A DNA stretch of 64,000 nt from CAYWWY01 sp964462525 (GTDB lineage Bacteria; Thermotogota; Thermotogae; MWEM01): assembly GCA_964462525.1 (NCBI GenBank), contig CAYWWY010000003.1, forward strand, positions 62,001-126,000, read 5' to 3'. Below the pieces are notes generated by a model. The model was given only the letters and a program-made list of their open reading frames with translations, ran no database searches and was not told the origin of the DNA. A program made the translations under genes and the position numbers. Shown in pieces: positions 34,144 to 43,127 of the stretch; position 1 is the first letter of the stretch; each line of letters starts with the position of its first letter.

Positions 34144-34968
34144 ATGGAAAAGGTTTTTCAAGAAACGCGCGCCGCGTGGGCCTTTATCGAGCGGAATTTC
34201 AACCTGGTCAAACGGTATTGGAAGTGGGAACTGGTCTTTTTTGTTTATACCGTGGCCAATTCAGTAACGATGGGATTCATCGGGAAAGGCATCGAAAACT
34301 TCAGCGGCGTTGTTGTAGATACGCAATACTTGATTCTATACATGCTTTTGGGGTCTATCCTCTGGGGATATCTGTCCATCCTTTTTGAAGTGGTGGCTGA
34401 AACAGTCGCTTGGGAACGGTGGGAAGAGACGATCGAATACACATTTATGGCCCCCGTTTCTCGAGCCACTCACTTGTTGAGCGTTTGTGGATTCAGTATC
34501 TTTTATGGGCTTCTCCGCAGTGGGTTGATCCTTTTGGTGGTGTCGGTATTTTTCAATCTGGATCTTCAGGGCGCAAACATTTTGGCCGCGGGTGGAGTGC
34601 TCGGCATCGCTAGTTTGTCCTTTATCGGTCTGGGGATGATCGCATCCATTCTTCCTTTAATCTCCCCAGAAAAGGGCGTCCAAGTGGTCCACATCTTCCA
34701 AGCCCTGCTGCTCATGTTTTCGGGTGTCTATTATGAAGTGGAGGTCCTGCCCCATTGGATGCAGATGGTCGGACGGATTTCTCCAGCGACCTATGCCTTG
34801 CGAGGGATGCGCGCAGCCATTTTGGAAGGAGAAGGGTTTTGGTCCCTGTGGATGCATTGGACCCCCTTGCTGCTCATGGGGATCATTATGCTTCCCATGG
34901 GTATTCTGATCTTTTCGTGGATGGAAACCTTCGCCAAACGCCGCGGTTTGTTGAAACGAAACGGGTAA
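34144..34968 (+). CDS. ABC-2 type exporter permease
   Basis: 274 residues, about six helices, with the ABC-2 membrane-domain pattern: a short cytoplasmic N-terminus, helices from LVFFVYTVANSVTMGFIG onward, and the family segment PHWMQMVGRISPATYALRGM near the end. It forms the channel for the ATPase encoded just upstream. No terminator is evident before the hup promoter. Confidence 0.92.
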   Translation: MEKVFQETRAAWAFIERNFNLVKRYWKWELVFFVYTVANSVTMGFIGKGIENFSGVVVDTQYLILYMLLGSILWGYLSILFEVVAETVAWERWEETIEYTFMAPVSRATHLLSVCGFSIFYGLLRSGLILLVVSVFFNLDLQGANILAAGGVLGIASLSFIGLGMIASILPLISPEKGVQVVHIFQALLLMFSGVYYEVEVLPHWMQMVGRISPATYALRGMRAAILEGEGFWSLWMHWTPLLLMGIIMLPMGILIFSWMETFAKRRGLLKRNG

Positions 34969-35040
34969 CCCTCCGAAAACAGCTTCTAATCTTGGTTATA
35001 GCGGTTGGAACCTTTTGGCATAAATCCCTTTTTTGGGGTA

Positions 35041-35070
35041 TTGCTTTATCCGCGGCATTTATGGTATATT
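35041..35070 (+). promoter_or_regulatory. Promoter of the HU gene
   Basis: TTGCTT at 35041-35046 and TATATT at 35065-35070 with an 18-base spacer and TGG extension, about 58 bases before the HU start. Confidence 0.55.
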
Positions 35071-35128
35071 TGGGGTAGGAAAAACCGTAGATCTATGGGA
35101 AGATTCTACAGAAGGAGGGGGGATTACT

Positions 35129-35401
35129 GTGAACAAGAAGGAAATGGTAGACAAACTAGCAGCTGAAGCAAGTGTTTCCAAGAAAGAGGCGGGAAAACTC
35201 CTTGACTCATTCATCAAAGTAGTGGAAGATGAATTGGCTACAGGAGGGAGCGTGCGTTTAGTGGGATTCGGTAGTTTTGTTGTCAAGCAGAACTCGGCCC
35301 GAAAGGGCGTTGATCCCCGGACCAAAGCACCCATAAACATTCCCGCAAAAAAAGTACCGAAATTTGTTCCCGGTAAAGAACTCAAAGAGAGAGTCCGGTA
35401 A
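35129..35401 (+). CDS. hup: DNA-binding protein HU
   Basis: 90-residue HU/IHF-family protein that bends and compacts DNA. GTG start with SD AGAAGGAGG. The N-terminus MNKKEMVDKLAAEASVSKKE, the GFGSF turn, the beta-arm region with RKGVDPRTKAPINIPAKK and the C-terminus VPKFVPGKELKERV all match. It is a single-gene unit with its own promoter and terminator. Confidence 0.97.
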   Translation: MNKKEMVDKLAAEASVSKKEAGKLLDSFIKVVEDELATGGSVRLVGFGSFVVKQNSARKGVDPRTKAPINIPAKKVPKFVPGKELKERVR

Positions 35402-35423
35402 CCGGAACAGGCTAAGAAAAAGA

Positions 35424-35459
35424 AAAGGGCTTGCAGTTTGCAAGCCCTTTTTTGTTTTC
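35424..35459. terminator. Bidirectional intrinsic terminator between hup and csp
   Basis: An 11-bp stem AAAGGGCTTGC/GCAAGCCCTTT with loop AGTTT. The plus strand continues TTTTGTTTTC and the minus strand TCTTTTTC, so it can end both convergent genes. Confidence 0.85.
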
Positions 35460-35475
35460 GGAGTAAAAAGCAAAA

Positions 35476-35679
35476 TTATCCAATAAGGTGTACGTTTGCG
35501 GCCTGAGGACCTTTGGGGCCATCCGTAACCTCAAACTCTACCGCTTGTCCTTCTTCCAATGTGCGGAATCCTTCAGCCTGAATGGCAGAAAAATGGACAA
35601 AAACATCGGGGCCATCTTCCTGTGAGATGAATCCATACCCCTTTTTCCCATCGAACCATTTCACTGTACCTTTTAACAT
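35476..35679 (-). CDS. Cold-shock protein (CspA family)
   Basis: 67-residue single CSD domain that binds single-stranded RNA/DNA. It begins MLKGTVKWFDGKKGYGFISQ (RNP1 KGYGFIS) and has RNP2 VFVHFSAI and the usual end GPQAANVHLI. SD TAGGAGGATGC. The 5' leader is about 45 bases, shorter than the thermosensing leaders of enteric csp genes. Confidence 0.97.
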   Translation of the reverse strand: MLKGTVKWFDGKKGYGFISQEDGPDVFVHFSAIQAEGFRTLEEGQAVEFEVTDGPKGPQAANVHLIG

Positions 35680-35731
35680 CCTGCATCCTCCTACATCAAT
35701 AATACTTCTCTTTATCGAAAAGCTTACGTGT

Positions 35732-35760
35732 ATCATACTCTTTTTTTCTCGATTTGTCAA
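35732..35760 (-). promoter_or_regulatory. Promoter of the cold-shock gene
   Basis: Minus strand TTGACA at 35755-35760, 17-base spacer, TATGAT at 35732-35737. Confidence 0.75.
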
Positions 35761-35802
35761 GGTTTGGATCTGATTCATATAACCATTTGAGAGGGAAAAA
35801 GG

Positions 35803-35831
35803 CTGGAACAGGCATCGGATTGTGATATAAT
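35803..35831 (+). promoter_or_regulatory. Extended -10 promoter of the radical SAM gene
   Basis: TATAAT at 35826-35831 preceded by TGTGA; CTGGAA sits at the -35 position with 17-base spacing, like the TTGGAA of the opp promoter. Confidence 0.6.
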
Positions 35832-35860
35832 CAAGAACACACCAAAAAACAGGAGTCAAT

Positions 35861-36763
35861 ATGGCCATTCATGAGATCGAGGCAAAAACCGTTTTGCATT
35901 ACCACAAACGGAAAACAGCCACCCATTGGGATATAAACATATATCGGGGATGCGGCCATGGGTGTCGGTATTGCTTTGCCCGATACACCCATGATTATGT
36001 TTCATTGGCAACCCCTTCGGACAATTCTTTCTTCCAAGAAATCTTTGTGAAAACGAACGCGCCCCAAGTTCTGGAACGCCAACTCCGGTCGGCTCGGTGG
36101 AAGGGCGATCCGATCACCATCGGAGGAGTGAGCGATTCCTACCAGCCGATTGAAGGCAAATACCGAATCATGCCTGAAATCTTGCGGATCATGATCAAAC
36201 ATCGAAATCCGATTGTAATATCGACAAAATCCACCCGCATTTTCAGGGACCTTCCGCTGTTCGAAAGACTCGCTCAGGTGTGCCCGGTGCATGTGGGTGT
36301 TTCTGTATCTACGATGGACCCTTCCGTTCAACAAGTGTTGGAACCCAACGCATCCCCGACTATGGAACGATTGGAGCTTCTTCGTGCTTTCCGAAAGATC
36401 GGCTGCGCAACGAGCGTGTTGATGATGCCCATCCTTCCTTGGATCACCGATTCCTATGAGAACTTGGAAGGATTGATCCGTATGGCCCATCAAGTAGGCG
36501 CCCAAGATTTGATTTCAGGCAGCCTCCGGCTACGAGGACATACCCGCAAAGTCTTCTTCCGATTTTTGGATCGGGAATATTCGGGTCTGAAAGAGAAGTA
36601 TCAGGAGCTATACGCGGGTGAAAAACCTTCAAAACCGTATCGGAGCAAAATCAACTGCCAGATTCACACGCTCATAAACCAGTATCCGCTTAATCTCCTT
36701 CCGAAACGGGTAAAGCAGACCCCTCAGCCCTCGATAAAACCTGAGCAGCTTCGCTTGTTCTAA
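35861..36763 (+). CDS. Radical SAM protein of the SplB/Rv2578c-like group
   Basis: 300 residues. The radical-SAM cysteines are Cys31, 35 and 38 in GCGHGCRYCFARYTH. Other group features are DWDINIYRG-like lead-in (HWDINIYRGCGHG), GGVSDSYQPIE and SVSTMDPSV. It resembles the COG1533 family to which spore photoproduct lyase belongs, but there is no sign of sporulation here and the SPL-specific Cys cannot be assigned. Function is unknown, possibly nucleic-acid related. SD ACAGGAG precedes the ATG. It stands alone, convergent with asd. Confidence 0.8.
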   Translation: MAIHEIEAKTVLHYHKRKTATHWDINIYRGCGHGCRYCFARYTHDYVSLATPSDNSFFQEIFVKTNAPQVLERQLRSARWKGDPITIGGVSDSYQPIEGKYRIMPEILRIMIKHRNPIVISTKSTRIFRDLPLFERLAQVCPVHVGVSVSTMDPSVQQVLEPNASPTMERLELLRAFRKIGCATSVLMMPILPWITDSYENLEGLIRMAHQVGAQDLISGSLRLRGHTRKVFFRFLDREYSGLKEKYQELYAGEKPSKPYRSKINCQIHTLINQYPLNLLPKRVKQTPQPSIKPEQLRLF

Positions 36764-36779
36764 AAAACCGATTCATTAA

Positions 36780-37778
36780 CTATTTAGGCGGTAATTGATT
36801 ACCGCCTAAATTTTGGAGCACGTACTCCATGATCCGAAGGGCGTTGGTGGCAGCCCCAACGCGAACATTGTCCGCTACGATCCACATGAAAAGCTCGCGC
36901 GGTCCCACTAAGCGAAGACGACTAATTCCCGTACGATCGCTACCCGCAAACTCTAGGGGCGTGTGATACCCATCGCTTCTTTGGATATGAAGGGTTCGAT
37001 CAATAGCCCGCGCGATTTCTCGCTCCGAAGCGATTGGAGTCGATACGCGGACGAACACAGCCTCGGAATGACCAAAAACCACTGGAACCCGCACACAGGT
37101 TGGGAAGATGCGTATGTTCGAGTCATTAAGAATGGTTCGTGTTTCGTCGATCATCTTCCGTTCTTCGGTCGTGTATCCATCATCTTGTGGATCGCCAATG
37201 ACCGGGATCACATTCTCATGAATCAAATTAGGGAAATGCTCATGTTCCAGAGTTCCCTGCTGCTGGGCTCGGAGTTCGAGAATCCCCTTATTGCCTGCCC
37301 CCGATACCGATTGAAAGGTAACAACCACGACTTCTTCAATCCCCCACTCCTTATGGACTTGGCTAATGCCCAGTACCATTTGGATGGTCGAACAGTTTGG
37401 GTTGGCAACAATTCCATGATAGTGGTTCAAAAGGAGCCCATTGACTTCGGGAACAATTAAGGGGACTTGGGGGTCTTTGCGAAAGGCCGAAGAGTTGTCG
37501 ATGACGATCGGGGTATGCTCAGCCCCGATAGGAGCGTATTTCCGAGCGATTTCTGAGCCAGCGGAAAAGAACAGGAAATCATACGGCTGGGTTAGGGCAT
37601 CTTGGGAAAGCATTTGAACAGGAATTCGCTGATCGGAAAACGGAATGGATATCCCAACCGATCGTTCCGATGCGAAAAGGTCAAGCTGACTCACACCGAT
37701 CGAGCGTTCATGAAGCAACTGAATCATGGTTCTCCCAACCAGCCCTGTGGCGCCGACAATTCCTATTTTCATAGCCAT
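36780..37778 (-). CDS. asd: Aspartate-semialdehyde dehydrogenase
   Basis: 332 residues. Reduces aspartyl phosphate to aspartate semialdehyde with NADPH for lysine, threonine and methionine synthesis. N-terminal Rossmann motif IGIVGATGLVGRT, catalytic Cys129 in ANPNCSTIQM, FQSVSGAGNKG, and the substrate Arg/His region CVRVPVVFGHSE. It has its own TGTGATATAAT promoter. No lysine riboswitch fits in the roughly 55-base leader. The last codons form half of a perfect hairpin. Confidence 0.96.
   Translation of the reverse strand: MAMKIGIVGATGLVGRTMIQLLHERSIGVSQLDLFASERSVGISIPFSDQRIPVQMLSQDALTQPYDFLFFSAGSEIARKYAPIGAEHTPIVIDNSSAFRKDPQVPLIVPEVNGLLLNHYHGIVANPNCSTIQMVLGISQVHKEWGIEEVVVVTFQSVSGAGNKGILELRAQQQGTLEHEHFPNLIHENVIPVIGDPQDDGYTTEERKMIDETRTILNDSNIRIFPTCVRVPVVFGHSEAVFVRVSTPIASEREIARAIDRTLHIQRSDGYHTPLEFAGSDRTGISRLRLVGPRELFMWIVADNVRVGAATNALRIMEYVLQNLGGNQLPPK
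36782..36811 (+). terminator. Perfect inverted repeat between the radical SAM gene and asd
   Basis: 14-base arms ATTTAGGCGGTAAT/ATTACCGCCTAAAT two bases apart, then TTT on the plus strand. It probably ends the radical SAM transcript. The minus strand has no T run, so termination of asd here is doubtful. Confidence 0.6.
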
Positions 37779-37838
37779 TTCCTGCGATTCATGGGTTTCC
37801 CCCCTCCCAACGAGTGGAATCTATGTGATTTCCGGTCG

Positions 37839-37844
37839 ATTATA
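37839..37844 (-). promoter_or_regulatory. Extended -10 promoter of asd
   Basis: Minus strand GGATGTGATATAATCG: TATAAT with TGTGA extension, 60 bases before the asd ATG. No clear -35. Confidence 0.6.
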
Positions 37845-37884
37845 TCACATCCGCACTGATAAAGCTTCCCGAGGAGATTTGTGG

Positions 37885-37890
37885 TATAAT
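37885..37890 (+). promoter_or_regulatory. Extended -10 promoter of the CoA-transferase pair
   Basis: GATTTGTGGTATAATCC, with a TGTGG extension and weak -35; start codon 37 bases downstream. Divergent from the asd promoter, 40 bases away. Confidence 0.6.
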
Positions 37891-37926
37891 CCTTCAAAAG
37901 GAGGTGGTGCCGGTTTCGGCGAAGGT

Positions 37927-38586
37927 ATGAAACAAAAGGTGATCCATATTCAAACTGCGGTGGATATGATTCCTCAAGGAGCCTCTCTGATGATCGGAGG
38001 CTTTTTGGGAGATGGATCCCCCGATTCCATGATCGAACGCCTACTGGAGCATTCCAACGGCGGATTCACCATTATTGCCAATGATACGGCCTTTCCTGAA
38101 AAGGGAATCGGAAAATTGATTGTCGCCCAAAAAGCGGCGCGAGTCATTGTTTCTCACATCGGAACCAATCCGGAAACCCAGAAACAGATGATCGATGGTC
38201 GTTTGGAGGTGGAGCTTGTTCCCCAGGGGACTTTGGCTGAACAAGTCCGAGCGGCGGGATTTGGGTTGGGAGGCATTCTGACACCTACAGGAGTCGGCAC
38301 CATCGCCGAGAAGGGAAAACAGAAGATTACCATTGAGGATCAGGAGTATCTGGTAGCTTTGCCCATCTTTGCCGATTTTGCCCTCATCCGGGCCAAAAGA
38401 GCTGACTATTGGGGCAATCTCTCTTTTTCCCTCACGGGGCGGAATTTCAACTCTCTTATGGCATTTGCCGCCCGCACCGTAATTGCTGAAGTGGATGAAC
38501 TCATACCAGTCGGGGGTTTGCCGCCCGATGAGATCGTTGTTCCGCATGCCGTTGTGGATTATCTCGTTAGGAGGGATGTCCAATGA
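37927..38586 (+). CDS. 3-oxoacid/acetate CoA-transferase subunit A
   Basis: 219 residues, family I CoA-transferase alpha subunit. It starts MKQKVIHIQTAVDMIPQGAS, with the GGFLGDGSPDS loop, the G-rich GFGLGGILTPTGVGT stretch and the ADYWGNLSF region. With subunit B it moves CoA between carboxylates (acetoacetate, butyrate or acetate types); the substrate cannot be fixed. The ATG has a weak near SD (GAAGG); the stronger AAGGAGG lies farther upstream. Confidence 0.9.
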   Translation: MKQKVIHIQTAVDMIPQGASLMIGGFLGDGSPDSMIERLLEHSNGGFTIIANDTAFPEKGIGKLIVAQKAARVIVSHIGTNPETQKQMIDGRLEVELVPQGTLAEQVRAAGFGLGGILTPTGVGTIAEKGKQKITIEDQEYLVALPIFADFALIRAKRADYWGNLSFSLTGRNFNSLMAFAARTVIAEVDELIPVGGLPPDEIVVPHAVVDYLVRRDVQ

Positions 38587-39275
38587 TCCAAGATCCCAAG
38601 ACCGCACGGAAGATTATTGCGCAAAGAATCGCTCTAGAGCTTCATGATGGAGATATTGTCAATCTCGGAATCGGAATCCCCACCATGGTGGCCAATTTCA
38701 TTCCCAAAGGGATTCATGTCCACTTTCAATCCGAAAACGGAATCTTGGGAATGGGTCCTGCGCCAGCGCCCGGGATGGAACACCCTCAATTGAACAATGC
38801 AGGCGGGATGCCCATCACCTTTTTGCCTGGAGCCGCCGCTTTTGATTCGGCCACTTCCTTTGGACTGATTCGGGGCAGGCATGTCGATATCACTGTTTTG
38901 GGGGGACTTGAAGTTGACCAACGGGGGCTTTTGGCCAATTGGATGGTGCCTGGCAAGATGATCCCAGGCATGGGCGGCGCGATGGATTTGGTAACTGGGG
39001 CAAAGAAGGTAATCGTTGCCATGACCCATACAAACAAAGATGGATCGCCCAAAATCATTCCTGAATGCACGCTGCCTTTGACATCGATCCGACCGGTTCA
39101 CCTGATCGTGACCGAAATGGCTGTGATTGCTGTAGAACCGGAAATCGGATTGGTCTTGAAAGAGATTGCCCCGCAGACCAGTTTGGAAGAGGTACGAAAA
39201 GCCACAACCGCCCAACTGATGGTATCCGATTCGTTGACGGTGATGGAGGTTCAGCTCTCCAGCGCCTCTGAATAA
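38583..39275 (+). CDS. 3-oxoacid/acetate CoA-transferase subunit B
   Basis: 230 residues, beta subunit. The catalytic Glu that forms the CoA thioester is Glu51 in FQSENGILGMGP. GGMPITFLPGAAAFDSATSF and the GGAMDLVTGAKKVIV segment are typical. It overlaps subunit A by four bases (ATGA), so the two are made in equal amounts. Confidence 0.93.
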   Translation: MIQDPKTARKIIAQRIALELHDGDIVNLGIGIPTMVANFIPKGIHVHFQSENGILGMGPAPAPGMEHPQLNNAGGMPITFLPGAAAFDSATSFGLIRGRHVDITVLGGLEVDQRGLLANWMVPGKMIPGMGGAMDLVTGAKKVIVAMTHTNKDGSPKIIPECTLPLTSIRPVHLIVTEMAVIAVEPEIGLVLKEIAPQTSLEEVRKATTAQLMVSDSLTVMEVQLSSASE

Positions 39276-39317
39276 GAGAAAGAAGACATTCCAATGATCT
39301 AAGCCAACGCATGGGGA

Positions 39318-40250
39318 TCAGTCGAAAAATCGGATGATTCGGCGGGCGATCAACCCGGTTAGCACAATCGAAGTTGTATGGCCCATTGGATATCGGACTA
39401 CGTAAGGGTTTGGCAACAAATGAAGGAGTTCGTCAGTTGCCTGAGACGGAATGACCCGGTCGAACACCCCTCGGATGAAGAGAACGGGCGACCGGATCAA
39501 AGGGGCAAACGAGATGGGATCATATTGATAACACGGAATCGGCGCTTTCTCGAAGATATCCTCAACCCGGCGTACTTCCCGTTTAACCCAACCCACCGGA
39601 TCGGGGCGAAATTTGCGGATGCAGGTCTCTTCCGAATCGCACCCGTAGGCGTTCCCCTTATTGCTGTATTCGGCGCGCACTTTGTGGGTGTAGGGACAGT
39701 GAAAATTGATCCATCGCCAATTGCCCCCGGTAATAACCAAAGCCCCTTTGCGAAACCGTTGATCCAATCCCATGGTCAGAGTGCCAATCATGCCACCGAA
39801 AGAAACCCCCACCAACCATAACCGATCGGAATGAAAGCCTTCCAGGGTTTCGATCAAGTCCGCGCTTCTGCGCACATCCTTGACAGCCCGATGAAACCGG
39901 ACCACACATAGATCGGGTTCGGCCGAATAAAAGGGATCTCCGCTTTCCATATGGACGGGTTTGCGTTTTTGATGATACGGCAGGATCACCATCGAGGCCC
40001 GATACCCTTTTGACGCAAAGAACTTCGGAAACCGCTCTAAGAAGCGGATATTCGATTCTCCGATCCCATGCAAAAAGAGAATATCTCCCCGCAAAGGACG
40101 GTTAGAGGGAGAATACACACGAAGATAGACCTGCTCATTTTCATGCACAGGGTCATTATAGTTGGTGGGAAAGATGTATTCCACGCAATCGGGTTCCTGA
40201 GTCACTGAGTATTCGATCGGTTTCTTCTCGTACCTATACAAGTCGGACAA
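39318..40250 (-). CDS. Alpha/beta-hydrolase of unknown substrate
   Basis: 310 residues from a TTG (SD AATAGGAGAG). Oxyanion motif LFLHGIGES, nucleophile Ser150 in GVSFGGMIG, and FIRGVFDRVIP with a probable acid plus catalytic His in PMGHTTSI near the end. No signal peptide. It is paired in an operon with the glycosyltransferase gene (13-base gap), so a role in sugar-ester metabolism is possible but unproven. Confidence 0.8.
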   Translation of the reverse strand: MSDLYRYEKKPIEYSVTQEPDCVEYIFPTNYNDPVHENEQVYLRVYSPSNRPLRGDILFLHGIGESNIRFLERFPKFFASKGYRASMVILPYHQKRKPVHMESGDPFYSAEPDLCVVRFHRAVKDVRRSADLIETLEGFHSDRLWLVGVSFGGMIGTLTMGLDQRFRKGALVITGGNWRWINFHCPYTHKVRAEYSNKGNAYGCDSEETCIRKFRPDPVGWVKREVRRVEDIFEKAPIPCYQYDPISFAPLIRSPVLFIRGVFDRVIPSQATDELLHLLPNPYVVRYPMGHTTSIVLTGLIARRIIRFFD

Positions 40251-40263
40251 AAAGGGTTCTCTC

Positions 40264-41688
40264 CTATTCGAAATCTGTAAGCGCTTGTTGGAATGGTCTC
40301 AGGTTTGGGCGCTGCGAAATCTCTGCCTCTTTGATTATACGGATTCGTTCCACATATCCTTGCGCCGTCGATCGCCAGGTATAGCGATCGTTCACTCGCT
40401 GGATTCCTTTTTGGACGAGCTCTTCGTACAAAGGGCCCTCACGAAGGACCTGTTCCAACCCTTGGGAGATATCAGAGATATCGGTAGGGTCTACCAAGAT
40501 CCCAAACCGGGTATCCCTATCCCGTAGGATTTCTGAAGGCCCTCCATTTTGCGTGGCAACGACAGGAAGCCCGCACCCCATTGCCTCGATTACCGTCAAT
40601 CCGAATGGTTCGTACAAGGGCGTCGAGCAGAAAACGGATCGATGCCTTCCCGCCAGTCGGTACAGACTGGCAAGCATTGACTGATCCGAAATATCCGCAA
40701 AAAGGACGGAATCCTCAAGGCCTTCTTCCCGAATGACTTCGATCCATTGTTCGACAAGCTCTCGATCTGGAGAAGGCATCTTTCGGTACTGTTCCATCAG
40801 ATTGGAATACCCCCGGACCACAATCAATAATCGGGCATTTCTCTTCAACCATGACGAAGCGGCATAAGCCTTGATTACCGAGAGATGATTCTTTTTGGGG
40901 TCAATTCGGCTTGAAAGAATGATCAATGGTCGGTCCAAAGGGATCGGGGTCTTTACAGCCTCTTCATCCTTTTTTGAAAGGGTTGGATGAAAGATCGACA
41001 AGTTGACTCCGGGGGGAATGACTGCAAATTTGGAATCATCGTAAGAATCAACCCACCCATGATACAACGGGTGCGCGTATTGTTCGTTCTGTTCCATCGT
41101 GGTACTCACCATGATCGAAGAGGCATATCGCATGGCGGTTCGCTCGGCAGCCAGGCGGAGAGAAAAACGAAACTGTCGATAGACTTTATCGTCGGGATGA
41201 TCGGAAAGCCCCAGCTTGTCGATCTTCTGAGCGCCTAAAGAATGGCCAGTAAACGAAAAGGGAATCGAGGTATGAGAACAAAGAAAGGCAGCCGAGATTC
41301 CGCCATCGCCATAATGGCCGGTCCAAAAATCGGGGTAGGATCCTTCCTGTTCGTAGAACTGGGCAATCCGTTTGCTCCACGCTTCTAGGTGCGGCCAAAG
41401 CAGTTCTTTGGGAAGAAAGTGGGGCGGCCCGCATGGAATCCGAATGATCCTCACTCCCTCGAACCCTTCGTAGCGGTCCAATGGGTCACCAAAGACAGGC
41501 CAATCCGGATCGGTCATTCTCCGAGTGATGATATCAGCCCGAATCCCCATTTGGCTCATTGCGCACGCCAATTCCTTTACATAGACCAGTTGGCCCCCAA
41601 AATCGGGATGCTGTGTCCAATAATGATCATGGGCGTCAAAATTCCCCTGGGGGTTGAGGAACGCGATTCTCCATTCTTTCGGTCTCAT
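40264..41688 (-). CDS. GT4 glycosyltransferase, sucrose-phosphate-synthase-like
   Basis: 474 residues from ATG at 41686-41688 (SD AAAGGAGCGG). N-terminal motif HPDFGGQLVYVKELA and C-terminal donor-site motif PLYEPFGLTVIEAMGCGLPVVATQNGG are those of the sucrose-phosphate synthase / mannosylfructose-phosphate synthase group; residues such as IPPGVNLSIFHP also fit. It should join a nucleotide sugar to a sugar phosphate to make a non-reducing disaccharide phosphate, perhaps a compatible solute. No phosphatase domain is fused and none is adjacent, apart from the hydrolase. Confidence 0.8.
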   Translation of the reverse strand: MRPKEWRIAFLNPQGNFDAHDHYWTQHPDFGGQLVYVKELACAMSQMGIRADIITRRMTDPDWPVFGDPLDRYEGFEGVRIIRIPCGPPHFLPKELLWPHLEAWSKRIAQFYEQEGSYPDFWTGHYGDGGISAAFLCSHTSIPFSFTGHSLGAQKIDKLGLSDHPDDKVYRQFRFSLRLAAERTAMRYASSIMVSTTMEQNEQYAHPLYHGWVDSYDDSKFAVIPPGVNLSIFHPTLSKKDEEAVKTPIPLDRPLIILSSRIDPKKNHLSVIKAYAASSWLKRNARLLIVVRGYSNLMEQYRKMPSPDRELVEQWIEVIREEGLEDSVLFADISDQSMLASLYRLAGRHRSVFCSTPLYEPFGLTVIEAMGCGLPVVATQNGGPSEILRDRDTRFGILVDPTDISDISQGLEQVLREGPLYEELVQKGIQRVNDRYTWRSTAQGYVERIRIIKEAEISQRPNLRPFQQALTDFE

Positions 41689-41725
41689 TGACCCGCTCCT
41701 TTCGAATAGGCTGCCCGGTTTGTGG

Positions 41726-41758
41726 AAAAAAAGGCAACCGGAATCAGGTTGCCTTTTT
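41726..41758 (-). terminator. Intrinsic terminator of tRNA-Asn
   Basis: On the minus strand AAAAAGGCAACC and GGTTGCCTTTTT form a 12-bp stem with a 7-base loop, ending in seven T. Its first base is the last A of the encoded CCA tail, so stem and tRNA end abut. Confidence 0.85.
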
Positions 41759-41832
41759 GGCTCCGGCAGAGGGTTTCGAACCCCCAACCCTGCGGTTAAC
41801 AGCCGCATGCTCTACCGTTGAGCTATGCCGGA
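41758..41832 (-). tRNA. tRNA-Asn (anticodon GTT)
   Basis: 75 bases including an encoded CCA. Acceptor TCCGGCA/TGCCGGA with G discriminator, D arm GCTC-AACGGTA-GAGC, anticodon stem TGCGG/CCGCA with loop CTGTTAA, variable GGGTT, T arm GGGGG-TTCGAAA-CCCTC. The anticodon GTT reads AAC and AAU. It is a substrate class of the t6A pathway served by the Sua5 gene of this window. Confidence 0.97.
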
Positions 41833-41847
41833 GTGGTTACCGAACGT

Positions 41848-41876
41848 ATTGTACCAAATATTTATGGAAAAATCAA
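41848..41876 (-). promoter_or_regulatory. Promoter of tRNA-Asn
   Basis: Minus strand TTGATT at 41871-41876, 17-base spacer, TACAAT at 41848-41853, 15 bases before the tRNA. Confidence 0.75.
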
Positions 41877-41914
41877 GATATCCGGTTTTCCCATTCCGCT
41901 GAGGGGGATTTTTC

Positions 41915-43123
41915 TCAAGCAGACGGTTCTCCGTTTTCTTCCTCTTTCTGGTTTTCCGGCCTGTCATTCGGGCTTGACGGTTCTTCGGTTCCAGGGCCTT
42001 CCACATCTTTCAGAAAATGGTTGATCTCGTTTTCGTTGTATTCCAGGATGGTCAAAAGCTCAACAGCTTCTTGCCGGGTTATGATCCCTTGGGTATAGGT
42101 TTGAATGATCTTTCGCACCTCTTCATTGGGTTCGACCAACCGTTCGAAAAACCCATCGTCCGTATTGGGAGTCTTTATGGGTTCTTGGACGCGCGCTTCT
42201 TCCAAGGTGTGCACTCTCAGATCGCCTGAAACTGTGTTAATTTTCAGAATCCCTTCTTTCCCAGTTCCAAAGACATATTCCGATCTTCCTCCGGCGATCG
42301 GGCGTTGGCCTTTGAAGGAAGCGTCTCCTGAAACGCTGGTGAACCGAATGGTTCCATTCAACATATGTGCTTGGATGGTAACATCCCCGCTGACGGTTTT
42401 GATCGTCCAGCTCGGTTCCAACAGGTCTTCCGTCTTCAGATTGAAATCACCGCTCACTGACTGAATCGTTCCACGGTTGCACCTCGTTTTTGCGGAAATA
42501 TCTCCGCTAACCGCATACAATCGGATTTCTCGGGGGTTTTCCGAGCGATCGTCCAAAGAAATATCACCGGATTTCGAGGTGCACTTCAGATCTTGAAAAG
42601 ACACCCGATGCAACCGGATTTCCCCGGAAAAACTTTCCACTTCAAGAGTTCCCGTGCATGACGCATCTTCCACAACGCAATCCCCGGATTTTGTGGAAAG
42701 GTGAAGCGACGGAGATTGTGAATCGTTGACTGTGATATCGCCCGAAGTGGTTGACAGTCTGAAATGTCGGGACACTCGATAATCAGATGACCGAAGATTC
42801 CCTGAGATCGAATTGATCTGAACCGTCTCTATGCCTTTGGGAACCCGGATCAAGGCGCGATCGAGATTTCCACTGCTGGTGCCGATCCGAATCCGCCCAA
42901 CCATGATGCCCACAAAAGATTCTTTGCTGTCAAACCGGATAACCATTCGTTTGCCTTCGCGAACGACTTCCACACTGCCCCTATCTTCGGAGTTCCAATA
43001 GGCATCCCAGGTGAGATGATTCTCCTCCTCGGGCAAAGGCAGCAGCTCTATGTTTCCATCGATCGAATTGATAACGACTTCTGTTATTCCTTCCAAACTT
43101 TCTTTTCCTTGTTCGATAAACAT
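41915..43123 (-). CDS. DUF4097 (LiaX/YvlB-like) beta-solenoid protein
   Basis: 402 residues without a signal peptide. The body is a DUF4097 beta-solenoid: short repeats of the form hxhxxxSGDhxh (TTSGDI, TKSGDC, SKSGDI, AVSGDI, SVSGDF, TVSGDV, SVSGDA, TVSGDL) one after another. After a linker, residues near 340-375 form a short helical hairpin (IIQTYTQGIITRQEAVELL) like the SHOCT-like hairpin of YvlB/LiaX. A similar hairpin ends the DUF2089 protein of the same operon. The tail is acidic and Pro/Glu-rich. LiaX senses envelope stress in enterococci; a like role is inferred. Confidence 0.85.
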   Translation of the reverse strand: MFIEQGKESLEGITEVVINSIDGNIELLPLPEEENHLTWDAYWNSEDRGSVEVVREGKRMVIRFDSKESFVGIMVGRIRIGTSSGNLDRALIRVPKGIETVQINSISGNLRSSDYRVSRHFRLSTTSGDITVNDSQSPSLHLSTKSGDCVVEDASCTGTLEVESFSGEIRLHRVSFQDLKCTSKSGDISLDDRSENPREIRLYAVSGDISAKTRCNRGTIQSVSGDFNLKTEDLLEPSWTIKTVSGDVTIQAHMLNGTIRFTSVSGDASFKGQRPIAGGRSEYVFGTGKEGILKINTVSGDLRVHTLEEARVQEPIKTPNTDDGFFERLVEPNEEVRKIIQTYTQGIITRQEAVELLTILEYNENEINHFLKDVEGPGTEEPSSPNDRPENQKEEENGEPSA

Positions 43124-43127
43124 CTCT

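Noticed and set aside
37779..37838. Lysine riboswitch before asd
   Set aside because: The leader is far too short for the lysine aptamer.
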